A DNA stretch of 64,000 nucleotides from Henricia sp. BOLD:AAB3569 (GCA_037783545.1 JBBELK010000570.1:868001-932000); one strand, 5' to 3'. Shown: positions 44,695-56,734, counted from the stretch's first letter. Numbers and translations are program-made. The notes: a model not told the origin generated them from the sequence alone.

Positions 44695-45148
44695 TACATG
44701 AAGTGTTTTTCACGTTTGTATTTTGAATTACACGGACAAAACAGGCATGATAAACATTCACGTCGTGTATTTTCCATTCAATACTGAACAGGCCGTTTTG
44801 TATGTTTCTCAGGATGACGTCAAAACCCTGTTGATAAACAAACCAAGTTTCAGAATTTCGGGTGAAGAGGGTCGGAACTGCTTTGCGTTTTAAGCAAAAG
44901 CCTGTCGATTTTTTTGTGGAAAACAAGTTGTGATGGTGTTGTAGACACATACACCTCCATGATAAACAGGAAAACTTAAAAAATGTGGACGGTAATACTA
45001 GCTGTTTAAAGTGAATATTAATTGGTCTTTTATTTCCTTTTTAGCTTAGTTCTGACAGGATCGCTTTGAAGTTTGTTAGGATTATTTTATTGGTGCCATA
45101 AGAAAGAGGACACGGTGATAAAACGTATGTCATGCAGTTGTTGTCTTC

Positions 45149-45741
45149 CAATAGACCGATCCAGTAAGCTCCGCCCGTTTTGGAATTGACCAATCACAGC
45201 CTCAGATCAGGTTCAGGTAACCAAAATGTTTGGTTACCTGAGTCCTCAAAATGTTGTGCACAGAGCTACGGCAAATGCAGCACGAGTGACGCAAAAACAC
45301 CATAAACATCATTTTTATCAGCGCAAAGGACCCTAGCCGGTTTAAAACGGATTGTATAAGATTATCCTAACCTACTTTTAATCCCTTCATCAATGTGTTT
45401 TTGTGTAAACGTGAAAAACTCACCAAAATCAGCTTGTCGTTTTGCTATGTTGTGCATTCACTGCGTTCTGGATGTGTGTCGAGATGTTTTTGTTTGATCG
45501 CTCGCGTTACGCGTAATGCAGGCGTGTTGTACGTGCACGCACACGACCGGATACTTAAGTGCATATTTTGCTTTCGAGCGTGCAGTTTCTGTGTGCGTGT
45601 GCGTGTTTCAATACGCGCTGACCAGGGCGCGGACGCTGACGCACGGCGCGGCTACGCGACTCTACTGCACACGTGCTTCACATGTGTGGCATGTTGCTAG
45701 GCAATTTCTTAATGGGCGGAGCGTACTGGATCGGTCTATTG
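45149..45741. mobile_element. 593 bp inverted-repeat element
   Basis: Ends CAATAGACCGATCCAGTA and TACTGGATCGGTCTATTG (complementary), continuing through the CTCCGCCC/GGGCGGAG pair. It contains copy 2 of the CG-rich repeat (45385-45660), whose TTACGCGTAATGC is the empty site for the element at 49117. Confidence 0.8.
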
Positions 45742-45743
45742 CA

Positions 45744-46020
45744 AATAGACCGTATTCCTGAACGCGTGAGGGCGCTCGAACAAGGTGATTTGGGGGAAAA
45801 TGTCCATAGACGACAGTAGAAAAGTGGGGGTACGTGCATAAACGTACGTGGGGAAAAGTCGCGTACGCGGAGCGCGCAGACCTGTGTCGCGCGCACAGAT
45901 TTCCATTCAAAATAAACGTTTGGAAGGCGTGTGCGCGTAGCGCGTTTTGTGTTCGAACATAACGCACGATGGGCGCGGAGCACTTGACAGCGCCCTCCAC
46001 GTTCAGGAATACGGCCTATT
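45744..46020. mobile_element. 277 bp MITE
   Basis: Ends AATAGACCGTATTCCTGAAC and GTTCAGGAATACGGCCTATT. It directly abuts the previous element; ATTGC follows both right ends. Confidence 0.8.
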
Positions 46021-47590
46021 GCTCAGTAATTGCCGAGTAATTAACAATTTAATCTCGGTTTCCTTTTTTTCGGACACCCTGCATCAAGAGTAGCGTGATG
46101 CGCCATGCAAGAGTCCAGTTGAGCGAACGGGTCGTTTGATGGCGAAAAGAATGATGATGTCATTTACGACAACTCGCCGGGCCACTCGCTGTTTGTGCAC
46201 TTCTGACATCATTACTGGATCACGCTGTAATTGTCAACAATATTATAACACCTAGACTTTAAAACCTCATTGTTATATACAGTGCGAATCGTGCGTTATT
46301 GCAAATACCGACCGGATGTTCATTACAATGCTCCCGGTCATTGACTGGCTGCAAAATGCCATGCAGCCACAGCCCACAAAACATAATGGAATGGGTTTAC
46401 TTGCAGTGAAATTTACCGCAACGACATAGGCGCATGTTATAATAATAATTCATACGCTGTGTCCTGTCTTCATTCCATAAAAACGGGACACAGCGCCCCC
46501 TTACATCGTGACACTCCTGGAACTGATCTAGTACATGTATCCGACCCCTTGCCCCCGGCCACCTGTTTTATAAATACCGGTCTTTAGAGAACGATTACCC
46601 ATCGTTGATTTTACCCAATACATGACGAAAACATTTCAATCAATAAACTAGTGCGATCTTTGAATAACAGTGACATTTTCAAGCCTTTATTGGTTTATTA
46701 AAATTTCGCCCATAACGTAATTTGAATTGATGAAGTACTAGACTTGGTTTAGACTTGTAGCTACCTAAAGAATTCGCCAAACAGACTTCAAGTGTAATCG
46801 TTAGAGTTAAAAATGCCTTGCCCTGGGGAAATCCACGCAAATCTGTGGCGGCTGTTGCGTTCAGCAAACATACGCCCGAGTCATTTTGATCTAATTTAAT
46901 CCATTTGGTCATGTTATGCCGAAAAGAAACGATTTATATACTTTCTAGAAATTGTACTGCATAAGCGTAGGAGACCGGGTGCAACCCCGGTGCAAAACCT
47001 GTATCCGGTGTAACATGTTTATTGTGAATGTATTTCCCCAGGGGATAAGTCGTAGTGTAGAGACTGAAATACGAAAAGGTACGTACCTGTACCTATGTGT
47101 GTAAGTTGCCAAGTGTGTGCATGCACATATTAGCTGTCATTACTGTTTACTGTTGGCTATAATTATTTTGAGTTTTTGTTGAAGAAATCAACTATAGTTG
47201 CGTTACAGTTGCTTCCTCGAGTCAGCGCTGACATGGGGAGGATAATGCAAGGTGTGATGACTCAGGGAAAAACACATGATATTATACAGCGCCGAGCGGC
47301 TGGTAAAGCGTAGACTAATCCGACGAATAAAAACTGCGGTGTAGAAATACACCGCAGTAACAATGGAATAACAACAAGAGGTGGGCTCACTAAATGTTGC
47401 TCGGATTACACAATAGTCCAACAATTAGCCTCTTTTGTTAATTTTATACATTTCTAGTTAATTACGTGACATTTTGATAATTTTTTTTCACAACGACCAT
47501 CGAAAAATTATTGTCAATGATGCTAGAACGCTACATTATGTAAACAATAAGCCGGTGTTTCATTTAAGATGGCTGGCGCGTGGCTTTAAT
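46021..47590. other. No recognised gene
   Basis: AT-rich sequence with short frames only (46679-46912 and 47203-47424 on the minus strand have no domain). Confidence 0.4.
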
Positions 47591-47648
47591 TAGGGATTAA
47601 AAGTAGGTTTGGCCAGTCTTAAACATACGTTTAAAACCGGCTAGGGTC

Positions 47649-48982
47649 CAGGGGCCGTATTCACAAAACGACTTAAGTCATGAAATTTAAGCGCCCCGCT
47701 TAAATTCTAGAATTAATTCAAATCATAAAGTTAAGTGGTATTCACAGCGCGTACTTTTTTAGTGTTCCCGCTTATTTTTGAGACTTAAACTTAAGTGTGG
47801 TCTGACCTGTCTTAAGTGCATTTAACGCTGGGTCAACCGTCTGCAATTGCAGTGTTTTTCTGCCCAGTGTGTTAACGAAAAACGGCTATATGATAGTTTA
47901 GAGAACGCCTGAACAATTTAGACATTGGGAGATTGCAACAGATTTCAATTTCTATTCTTACTGACCTTAGAAAGCCTTCGTTTTCCGTCTTTGTTCGCCA
48001 CTGACCATTGGCTACCGCATCGCATAGCACAACGTACGTCGTCTACTTGTGGTACGTGCACGCGTATATATGCATGACACGCGTGTATGTGCGCGTATGA
48101 TGCACGCGCGTAGTAATCGAATGTTTTTGAAACGTCCGCGCGTGGTCTGCGCTGCTTTAATTGATTGCAGAGACTTTATGACGTGACAGAGTTAAGCGTG
48201 CACTGATTGATTAAGTACACCACTAAGGTAAGCGGGGCACTCAACTTCGTATTCACAAAAGATTTAAGCGCCCCGCTTACTAAGGGCATGTTTGTTTCGG
48301 ACGAATCCGCCGATCCCGAGATCTGCGCAGATGGTTCAGCTAGATCCAACTATGCATAGCGCTGAACCATCTGCGCAGATCGGGGTTGGCGGATTCGTCC
48401 GAAACAAACACGCCCATAATCAATCAGTGCACGCTTAACTCTGTCACGTCATAAAGTCTCTGCAATCAAAGCAGCGCAGACCACGCGCGGACGTTTCAAA
48501 ACCATTCGATTACTACGCGCGTGCATCATACGCGCACATTACGCGCGTGTCGTGCACATATATACGCGTGCATGTACCTGTACCACAAGTAGACGACGTA
48601 CGTTGTGCTATGCGGTAGTCAATGGTCAGTGGCGAAAAAAGACGAAAAAAACGAAGGCTTTCTAAGGTCAGTAAGAATAGAAATTGAAATCTGTTGTAAT
48701 CTCCCAATGTCTAAATTGTTTAGGCGTTCTCTAATCTATCATATAGCCGTTTTTCGATAACACACTGGGCAGAAAAACACTGCAATTGCAGACGGTTGAC
48801 CCAGCGTTAAATGCACTTAAGACAGGTCAGACCACACTTAAGTTTAAGTCTCAAAAATAAGCGGGCCACTAAAAGAAAACGCGCTGTGAATACCACTTAA
48901 CTTCATGATTTGACTTAAGTCTAGAATTTAAGCGGGGCGCTTAAATTTCATGACTTAAGTCGTTTTGTGAATACGGCCCCTG
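47649..48982. mobile_element. 1.33 kb near-perfect palindrome
   Basis: Outer ends CAGGGGCCGTATTCACAAAA and TTTTGTGAATACGGCCCCTG. Arms of roughly 600 bp pair almost throughout, for example GACCTGTCTTAAGTGCATTT and CATGACTTAAGTCG with their complements. A separate 132 bp palindrome sits at the centre. The CAGGG terminus is hAT-like, but the flanks show no clear 8 bp duplication. It is inserted in a longer repeat whose left part ends AACCGGCTAGGGTC. Confidence 0.88.
48284..48415. mobile_element. 132 bp MITE nested at the palindrome centre
   Basis: GGGCATGTTTGTTTCGGACG at the left and CGTCCGAAACAAACACGCCC at the right; the stems continue through TCTGCGCAGAT to a ~20 bp loop. Confidence 0.85.
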
Positions 48983-49009
48983 GGCGCTGATAATGGCCCA
49001 AGCCGCCAG

Positions 49010-49650
49010 GCTTGTCGTTTTGCCGTGTTATGCATGAATTCACTTTCTACCTCGTTCGTATGAACTGCTAGCTGTGCGTCGAGTTGTTTGTGTTCAATCG
49101 CGCGCGTTACGCCTAAAGGGGAGTTCACACTATCGCGGAAAAATCACACTGTTCCATTGGTTTGTACACAAACTGGTTTGCCGCTTGTGCGCGGCCTATC
49201 GCGACGCGCAAAGGTTTTGAGCTGGGTCAAAGTTCAAATCTATTGAACTTTGACCGCGGTGCGCTGACCTTTCCAACGCGCAGCCAATGAGGTATCAGAG
49301 AAGCCCCAAGTTATCAGAGTGGAATTTTCTATTTTGGAATAATCGGCGATTGGGAGCTCATGCAATGCGGTGAGCGCAGCGCGAAAGTGTGAATTTTCCG
49401 CGATAGTGTGAACGCCCCTTAATGCAAGCGTGTTGTACGCGCACGCACACGACCGGGTACTTGTCACAGTGCACAATTTTCTTTCCAGAGCGTGCAGCAG
49501 TTTCTGTGTGCGTGCGCGTGTTCCATACGCGCTGACCAGGGCGCGGGCCCGGCCGTGAGCCATGCAGGCTCAAACGTGTAAAACTGCCTACGTGATGTGC
49601 TTTCAGCCAATAGGGATGCGTAAACTATCTAAGGTATTTATGAATCTCGC
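49010..49650 (+). repeat. CG-rich dispersed repeat, copy 3
   Basis: CTTGTCGTTTTGCC, GTGCGTCGAGTTGTTTG, GTTGTACGCGCACGCACACG and CGCTGACCAGGGCGCGG are shared with 45430-45640 and, inverted, 37400-37620. A MITE interrupts it at 49117-49419. Confidence 0.8.
49117..49419. mobile_element. 303 bp MITE with TAA target duplication
   Basis: Ends AGGGGAGTTCACACTATCGC and GCGATAGTGTGAACGCCCCT, flanked by TAA at 49114-49116 and 49420-49422. The copy at 45.5 kb has the uninterrupted sequence with a single TAA. A 3 bp TAA duplication suits PIF/Harbinger-type elements. Confidence 0.88.
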
Positions 49651-51125
49651 TTAATTATCCAGCTGATACAGTATTGCATGCTGATTCCAGTGTTTGTATA
49701 GTAGTGAATTAAACCGACTGCTGACTGGCAACGGTGACACACACCAAGGGAAAATCGGAACAAAATAACCCCCCAGGCCTCAACCGGGATACTCTGAAAT
49801 CATGAAATGGTGCCGTTATGTCAATACTGCAAACAATAGTAGTCTGTCAGCGGACAACTCACGGGTCTTGCAGGGGATTTTCCCAATAACAGCTAGTGTG
49901 CACTTGATTTGTTTCCCAGACTGAGCTGGTTGAAATCCATTGCAAGCAACAACCGAATAACGGGAACTGTCTTTTGGGGTACGTGCGTGTATATTCCCAG
50001 GGTCACCCCTGGTCGCAGTCAACCGGAGCCGTTTGGCAAACTTTCTGACACTTTTGTAATCCATGGCTGTTTGAGTTTGTTTTACATGTTTCCTGTTGTA
50101 AGCCATGACAACTGGGGGTGGAAACTGCAGCAATTTGACACAATTATAAAATGAAGCCTTATGTTTTTTCTTTAATTTTCCCTTGTGTCTTCGTGAAGTC
50201 GTGCACCCCAAACAGCGCTCTCTTTCTGTGATTTGCTGCAATGAAATCTTTAAAGTTGAAACGAACAATTAGAGTAATGTCTTGCTAAACAAGTAATCCA
50301 TCATATGAAACAAAGACTAGGCATAAAGTTGTTCAGCATGTCAAAAATAACTTCACTCGAACCCAGGACACTCGTAAAGGGTATACATGTAATCCATTCT
50401 TCGCTCCATGGGTAATTTTATGACCTGTCACGCGCGTGCGGATCATGACTCTGTATGGGGCATATTTAAAGCCGTAGTACATCATTTATTTTGCAGTGAC
50501 CCAGAATTTTACAAGAAAAACCCAACTAAAAGTGTTGATAGCAATGAAAAACGCAATGATTTGTTTTTACCCGTGTAAAATAGTATGTACCTTTGTGAAT
50601 GAAATTGCCAACTGAGGGCGCTCTTTAAACAAATAATCTCCAGACGATTTTTTGGTCCATTCATTCTACACAAAAACCATCCATGGATTGTTATGGTTTT
50701 TTAAAGTATTACCGCATCTACGCGGATAACATTTTCACAATGCAGTTGATCAACATATGTATATGTATAAATGCTGTTGTTCCTGGTTTTTCCCCCAATC
50801 ATATAATCTGTCTATAAGCTGCAGTGCGATTGGAGTCCCTTAAAGGCATACAATATATTTTACAATCACCCAAATCTAACTTCATGAGTTGACCAAAATG
50901 TATGGATCTATTTCGAGCCCAAAATAGTCCAACGAAGCCGGTGTGTTCCTCTATTATTCCAAAGGCAATGATTTGCCTGTAGACTGCAACCGCTTGGACG
51001 ATCGCTTTTTTAATAAGAAGAAGAAGAAGAAGAAGAAGAATGCTGCTATTAAGCTACACTGGAGAATTTTAGCCCCGTAGATGCATCACTGTTTCAGAAA
51101 ACTTTTAAAATCCAAGCGTATTTTA

Positions 51126-51655
51126 AAGGTAGAATACATGATTGGTATGGCGAGGAATCAGACATGTTCACCGTACTTACACAATATAAACACGATGGTG
51201 GCAGAAAACTTCCCCTGAAATGGTTTTGTCTGAAGTGCTATAGTCTTTGAGAAAATGAGCAAAACAATTATTTTTCGTCTCGCGAGACGTAAATTCATTT
51301 CGCCCCCATAGCAAACCACCTCGCCCTGGACCACTTGGCTCTGAAGCACTCCACCCAAAGGCCATTTCGCCCCATAACCATTACGTCCAAACACTACCTC
51401 GCCCAAATGCCACTTCGCCCCAAAACAACTTTGTGCACATGTCGTGGTTCAGGGCGACGTGGTTCAGGGGCGAAGTGATTTTGGGGTGAAGTGACTGTAA
51501 ACCAGTTTTTGACCGTTTTCTCAAAAGTTAGACGAAGTACGGAGCGGATTTTTGCTCAGGTTGGTTTTAATCATGTATATCTTCAATCTCACAGGGGGAT
51601 AAAACTATTTGTAACGATTTACCAATCATGTATACTACCTTTAAATTGTTAATTT
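51126..51655. mobile_element. ~530 bp MITE, copy 1
   Basis: Ends AAAGGTAGAATACATGATTG and CAATCATGTATACTACCTTT are near mirror images, placed at the centre of the inverted duplication. The interior shares AGAAAACTTCCCCTGAA, TTTTCGTCTCGCGAGACGTA and CTCAGGTTGGTTTTAATCAT with 61535-61955, and has repeated TTCGCCC words. The short AAG run lies just before it (51019-51040). Confidence 0.75.
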
Positions 51656-52153
51656 CCTAAGTTGGACAGAAATGAATTTATGTTAGTGCTGTTTGTATTA
51701 ACACGTTCAGTACTATTTTTTTGTCAACTCATGAAGTGAGATTTGGGTGATTGTAAATTATATTGTATGCCTTTAAGGGACCCATTCGCACTCCATTCGC
51801 ACTGCAGCTTATAGACAGATTATATGATTGGAAGAAAAAAACAGGAACAACAGCATTTATACATAGGTTGATCAACTGCATTGTGAAAATTTTATCCGCG
51901 TAGATGCAGTATCACTTAAGAAAACCATACAAATCCATGCATGGTTTTTGTGTAAAATGAATGGACCAACAAATCATCTGGAGATTATTTTTTTAAAGAG
52001 CGCCCCCAGTTGGCAATTTCATTTACAAAAGTAGCATTTTACACGGGTTAAAAAATATTATTTTTGTATTCATCAACACTTTTAGTTGGGTTTTTTCTTG
52101 AAAACTGCAGCAATTTGACACAAATTTTGGGTAACAGCAAAATAAATGATGTA

Positions 52154-52304
52154 TAGACCGTATCGAATAGCCGCCATTTCGTGGGGCACCTTTTGTTACT
52201 TAAACCGTTCAACAATGGAAGCACAATATGTGCAACCATGCATGTCCTCAGCTCAAGGAACAAAGAAACTGCCCCACGAAATAGCGGCTATTCGATACGG
52301 TCTA
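52154..52304. mobile_element. 151 bp palindromic MITE with TA duplication
   Basis: TAGACCGTATCGAATAGCCG at the left, its complement at the right, flanked by TA on both sides. The mirror position in the left arm (~50480, GCCGTAGTACATCATTTAT) is uninterrupted with a single TA. A diverged copy is at ~56288-56405. Confidence 0.88.
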
Positions 52305-52570
52305 TACTACGGCTTTAAATGTGCCCCTACAGAGTCATAATACGCGCGTGTTAATCAGAGAATATGAATAGCACAGACTTGCAATCTCTCCTGCTGTTCC
52401 CCGAGAGATTATCGTTCGATCCAGCCGTACGACGATTGAACAGCGCATTATCTGTGTTAATATCACATGGAATTTAAGACATAATTTAAATTCAGAAAGT
52501 TGAAATGAGTTGAAATATTGCTTGTTTGAAAAATTGGGCTATGTATACATGATGATCATAAAATACATGT

Positions 52571-52725
52571 AGGACCAAAAGTAAGGTCCATGGTTTGGGT
52601 CAGGTGAGCCCGCTAGAAGAGGACCAAGGTGAAGGTCCCATCAATTTTGGGTCAGGTGAGCCCGCTAAAAGTTGACCAAGGTTAAGGTCTCATTAATGTT
52701 TGGGTCAGGTGAGCCCGTCGTTTGG
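52571..52725 (+). repeat. Three tandem copies of a ~58 bp unit
   Basis: Each unit has GGACCAAGGT-type sequence, AAGGTC, and ends TTTGGGTCAGGTGAGCCCG. Confidence 0.8.
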
Positions 52726-53459
52726 TTATCCCAAGAAGTTTTGGTCAAATAAACAGCTGCTTTTGGCTGCAGCAAAGAACCAACTGAATATTTTGTGTTT
52801 CCCCTGTACCTCACTTGAGTCCAAGTATAATTACCCGTGGAGCGAAGAATGGATTACGTACCCTTTACGAATGTCCTGGGTTCGAGTGAAGTTATTTTTG
52901 ACATGCTGAACAACTTCAGGCCTAGTCTTTGCTTTATAATTATGACGGATTACTTGTTTAGCAAGACATTACTATTGTTCGTTTCAACTTTGAAGATTTC
53001 ATTGCAACAAATCACAGAAAGAGAGCGCTGTTTGGAAAGCACGACTTCACGAAAACGCAAGGGAAAATTGAGGGAAAAAACATATGGCTTCATTTTATAA
53101 TTGTGGCAAATTGCTGCAGTTTTTAACCCCCAGTTTTGTCATGGCTTTGTCAACAGGAAACATGTCAAACAAACTCAAACAGCCATGGATTACAAAAGTG
53201 TCAGCAAGTTTAGGATAAAAAAAGGGGAATCTTCTGTGTATACAGTTGAATGTGATTTTCCTGTGTTTACATCTTGTGACATCATAAGCTTGGTCATGGA
53301 TATGCATATTACATTAGCATAAAAACTAAAAACCTTTGTTTTAACCCCCAAAACAAGCTGAAAATAGAATGTTTATGACTATAGTGAGTGGAGTAGTTTG
53401 ATGGCATAGATTTCATTGATAAAAATCCCTAATCTTGGGCCCTTTAAGCCCAGCTGGTA

Positions 53460-54134
53460 TACTTAATTCCCTGGAAATACCTTTTTTCCCTCAAATATTG
53501 TTTCTTTTTTTAAAAATAATGTAGTTTTCACTTTGCACTTTATTTTCTTAATAATTCTCTCTTTGTATTATTTTTACAAATAGGTTATTATGGAGATACG
53601 TTAGGGGTAAAAAAAAGGGGGTGCAGGTATTAGGGGGACTTTTGGAATTAGGGAGACATTTTCCGTGTCTCCGTAATGTTTAAAAATTAATTAAAAATAT
53701 TAATCGGAATTATTAATATGTTGGGGTTAGGTTAGGGCACAAATCATTCAAATTTTTAATTTCAGATCTGTAGCTTCAGGTAAAATTAAGTTAGGTGTCA
53801 TTTTCGTATTTTCTGCATTGGACACTTTGCACTTGTTGATTTTATTAATAATTGTATCTGTGATATAATTACAACAGGTCAATCAGGTTTTCGGAAAGAA
53901 ATACAATTGTTTAAAAAATGCATACCCAAATATAATTGCGCCCCCTCCTTTTAATCCGTCATACTTTTAAAAGGGAAAATTATGCTTGTCATTATGCATG
54001 TTTACACTGCACGATATGAGATAGAGGAACCCTCTCTATACCTTAACACACTCTTTTTGTGTAAACACATGTACTCTCTCCCTAAAACCTAAACGGAATT
54101 TTTCGTACATGTATAGCCTATGTTTGAGCCACAA
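53460..54134. other. No recognised gene
   Basis: AT-rich filler between the TTAA-type repeat and the next MITE; 54000-54110 resembles 42283-42385. Confidence 0.4.
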
Positions 54135-54281
54135 TAGAGCTTCTGCACCGGCAGCCATGACATGGGGCAGGTTTTCTTATTTAAATGATGTTACAATAGA
54201 ACCACAAAGTGCCTACTCATGTTTGGCACACGGTGACAATGTGAGTGCCCCCTGTCATGGCCGCCGTGCAAAGGCTCTATA
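54135..54281. mobile_element. ~145 bp MITE with TA flanks
   Basis: TAGAGCTTCTGCACCGGCAG and CCGCCGTGCAAAGGCTCTA form inverted ends. The host repeat is uninterrupted at 42.4 kb. A left-half copy is at 41336-41468. Confidence 0.75.
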
Positions 54282-55501
54282 GGGGAACAATGTAAGGTGC
54301 TACCTCAGTACCACGTATGTACATGCCGATACAACCGTGATATATGTTTAGTCATTTATTGACCAGAGTTCCGTATCAATTTTAGGGACAGTCTTGTGTA
54401 AAACAAATAAAATCACCGCCGATGGGACTCTCCCCAAATGGTCCCGTGCATTGTAATAATTATCGTATATTACAATTATTAACTTATTTAAGACTAAGCC
54501 TATCATTTGCAGATAAAGTCCTTCTACGTGTACGTAGGAGAGGTGTTTTAGACAAACCAATTCAAAGTCCGCGCGCCCATGCAGCGCGTGGAGGGGTGAA
54601 CACTGTTATTGGGGAAATCCCCTGGATTGTCCGCTGCACGTACTACCATTGTTTGCAGTATTGACGTAACGGGAAACATTCCTTGATTTCGGAGTATCCC
54701 GGTTGAGGGGTTCTTTTGTCCAGATTTTGTCCTTATATAGTCAGATTAACAAATAAAAAGATGTATTGTACCACTCGTAAGACTAACTTAAAGCAAAAAA
54801 TGCATAAGCTTTTGTAGCAACAACTATACCTCATCAGATGCAATGAAAATAATTTGTTTCTCCTGTGGGCATGTGGACATTTTTAAGACAAAAAAGTTAT
54901 AAAGAAGTCTTGATGTTTTTTGTTTCCTCCTGATATTATTTTTATCATTATATTTTTACACGGTACATACGATTAAATTAAAGATTAAACTTTTATTGGC
55001 CATGGAATACAACCCCTTTTAAAATACTGGCTGGGGTTACGAACGCTTTGAAAATTAACGGTTATGAACTGCAACCAATAGCTGCGCTTCGTTTACCTTT
55101 TTACACGAGAAAAAAATGGTGGTGTTTTTTTTATAAACCAATGCTATCACCACGTTTCGTCGCGTTTTTCTTGTCAACCCATGAAGTACAATTTTGGGTC
55201 ACTGCGAAAGATGTATAGGGCTTTAAGCATCCTTTTTCATGAAAAGAATTCCGCACTCTGTTAGCTGTCAGAGACTCCATGCACACAAGTTGACGAAAAT
55301 CATATTAATTGTCTAAAGCAAGTTGCCTCACAGTAAAGTCTTGGCATTGATTTTAAAAAAACACCTCTCGCTTTACCAGTGGTATTGACTTTCGAATGAG
55401 ATATTGGTTGAAAAATAGCCAAAACTAATACTTTCTGAACTAAAAGCACAGAGGGGGTGCGGGGGGTAGAATGAATGTTTGTAGCGTTTTCCTGACAAGT
55501 G

Positions 55502-55786
55502 TTGTTGTTGTTGTTATTATTTTATGGCATATTCGGCAACTAAGGCCCTTTATGCCATCAACTATACGGTTTTAGCTTTAACTATACTGTATTATCAACT
55601 TGAGATGACGAAGAAGGAGTTGCAGTTTTAGAAGTGGGAGGAAAACCCCCAGAGAAATGCCCCAGGGGAAAACCTACGCGGTCAAGTAGGGACTGCGAAC
55701 CCAATCCACATACACGCCCCGGATTCGAACCCGGGACCCCAGAGGTGAAAGGCGAGGAAATAACCCGTACGCCAACCCGACCGCCC
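55502..55786 (-). mobile_element. tRNA-derived SINE with 12 bp target duplication
   Basis: Flanked by TCCTGACAAGTG at 55490-55501 and 55787-55798. On the minus strand the head carries an A box (GGTCGGGTTGGCGTACGG) and a perfect B box (GGTTCGAATCC, complement at 55721-55731). A conserved-looking middle follows (TTTTCCTCCCACTTCTAAAA), then a short ATAACAAC-repeat tail. Transcribed by pol III and moved by a partner LINE in other genomes. Confidence 0.9.
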
Positions 55787-56229
55787 TCCTGACAAGTGGA
55801 ACTCAGTCGTGCTGTGTAAAGTTGCGCGGTGTATGTAGTACATCCGTTTACAGTCAGCCATGTAATCACGGTCGCAACATTTACGTCAGGTAGCCATAGC
55901 TACGAAGTTGTGGTGTTGGTCAGACATTACATGGAATTAATATTAAATCCGGCTCAAGCAGCTGAACTGGGCGGTTTTCCACTATTATCACTGCGCGCCA
56001 ATCAATCTGGATTCTTGGTAGTTCTCTGCTAGGCAATGGGAAACGGATCTGATTACAGCCCAAGATGCCTTAAAAAGGACCATCATGAGAGAGACGTCCA
56101 TAATCTTCGTGTTACTCCAGAAGTTCGGGTTCTCAGCGTTCTGCGACTATAAATCGACGTACAACGGCATAGCAACACGTAGAATTTCATTTTCATCGAT
56201 TCAAGTAAGTTTTTTTGCACTTGATTTTT

Positions 56230-56720
56230 CATGAGACCTTATTTTTGGAAACAATAGTTAAAAAGGACAGTTATACTAGCTATATACCGTAACGAATGGC
56301 TGCCATTTCGTCGGGCAGTTTCCTTGTTCCTTGAGGACACGCATGGTTGCACATATTGTGCTTCCATTGTTGAACGGTTGAACAAAATGGGCCCCACGAA
56401 ACGGTCTGTTAAAGCCCAGTCTATTAAAGTTGATAGCAATGTACCCAACACGTTTTTCCCGGGGTGCAATATGGTACCTTTGTGAGAGATAGTGCTTAAC
56501 ATTTTTCAAAAATATTTAAAAAAACTGCACACATTTTTTTTTTACCATCCATTTAACACAAAAGCCATGCATGGATTGTTATGGGTTTTCTGAAGTATTA
56601 GTACTGCATCTGTGTGGCTGAAAGTTTTCAAAGGTAGTTTATCTTTAGTTAGGCCTCTGTGATACTGTTTTATAACGTTTTCAAATCATGTGCTCTGTCT
56701 TTAAAGACCTACTATGTAAA
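56230..56720. repeat. Diverged copy of the 50.5-50.9 kb arm sequence
   Basis: Shares CATGGATTGTTATGG, GTTGATAGCAATG and the nested palindromic MITE (~56288-56405, GCTGCCATTTCGTCGGGCAG) with the inverted duplication at 50.4-52.3 kb. Confidence 0.65.
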
Positions 56721-56734
56721 TTTAAGGATTTTTG

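Larger units (their letters stand above)
49768..54722. repeat. ~5 kb interrupted inverted duplication
   Basis: Left blocks pair with right blocks in mirror order: 49768-49900 with 54592-54722; 50025-50349 with 52895-53215; 50335-50460 with 52820-52905; and 50470-50900 with ~51735-52335. Examples are CCTCAACCGGGATACTC, TCGAACCCAGGACA, and GAGGGCGCTCTTTAAACAAA against their complements. The right arm carries extra insertions. The outer part of each arm belongs to the TTAA-type MITE family of 17707-18236. Confidence 0.75.

Noticed and set aside
45395..46000. Arginine- and cysteine-rich frames on both strands
   Set aside because: They lie wholly within CG-rich inverted-repeat elements present in several copies.
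46970..47010. tRNA-like hairpin ACCGGGTGCAACCCCGGT
   Set aside because: A simple hairpin without A and B boxes or a cloverleaf.
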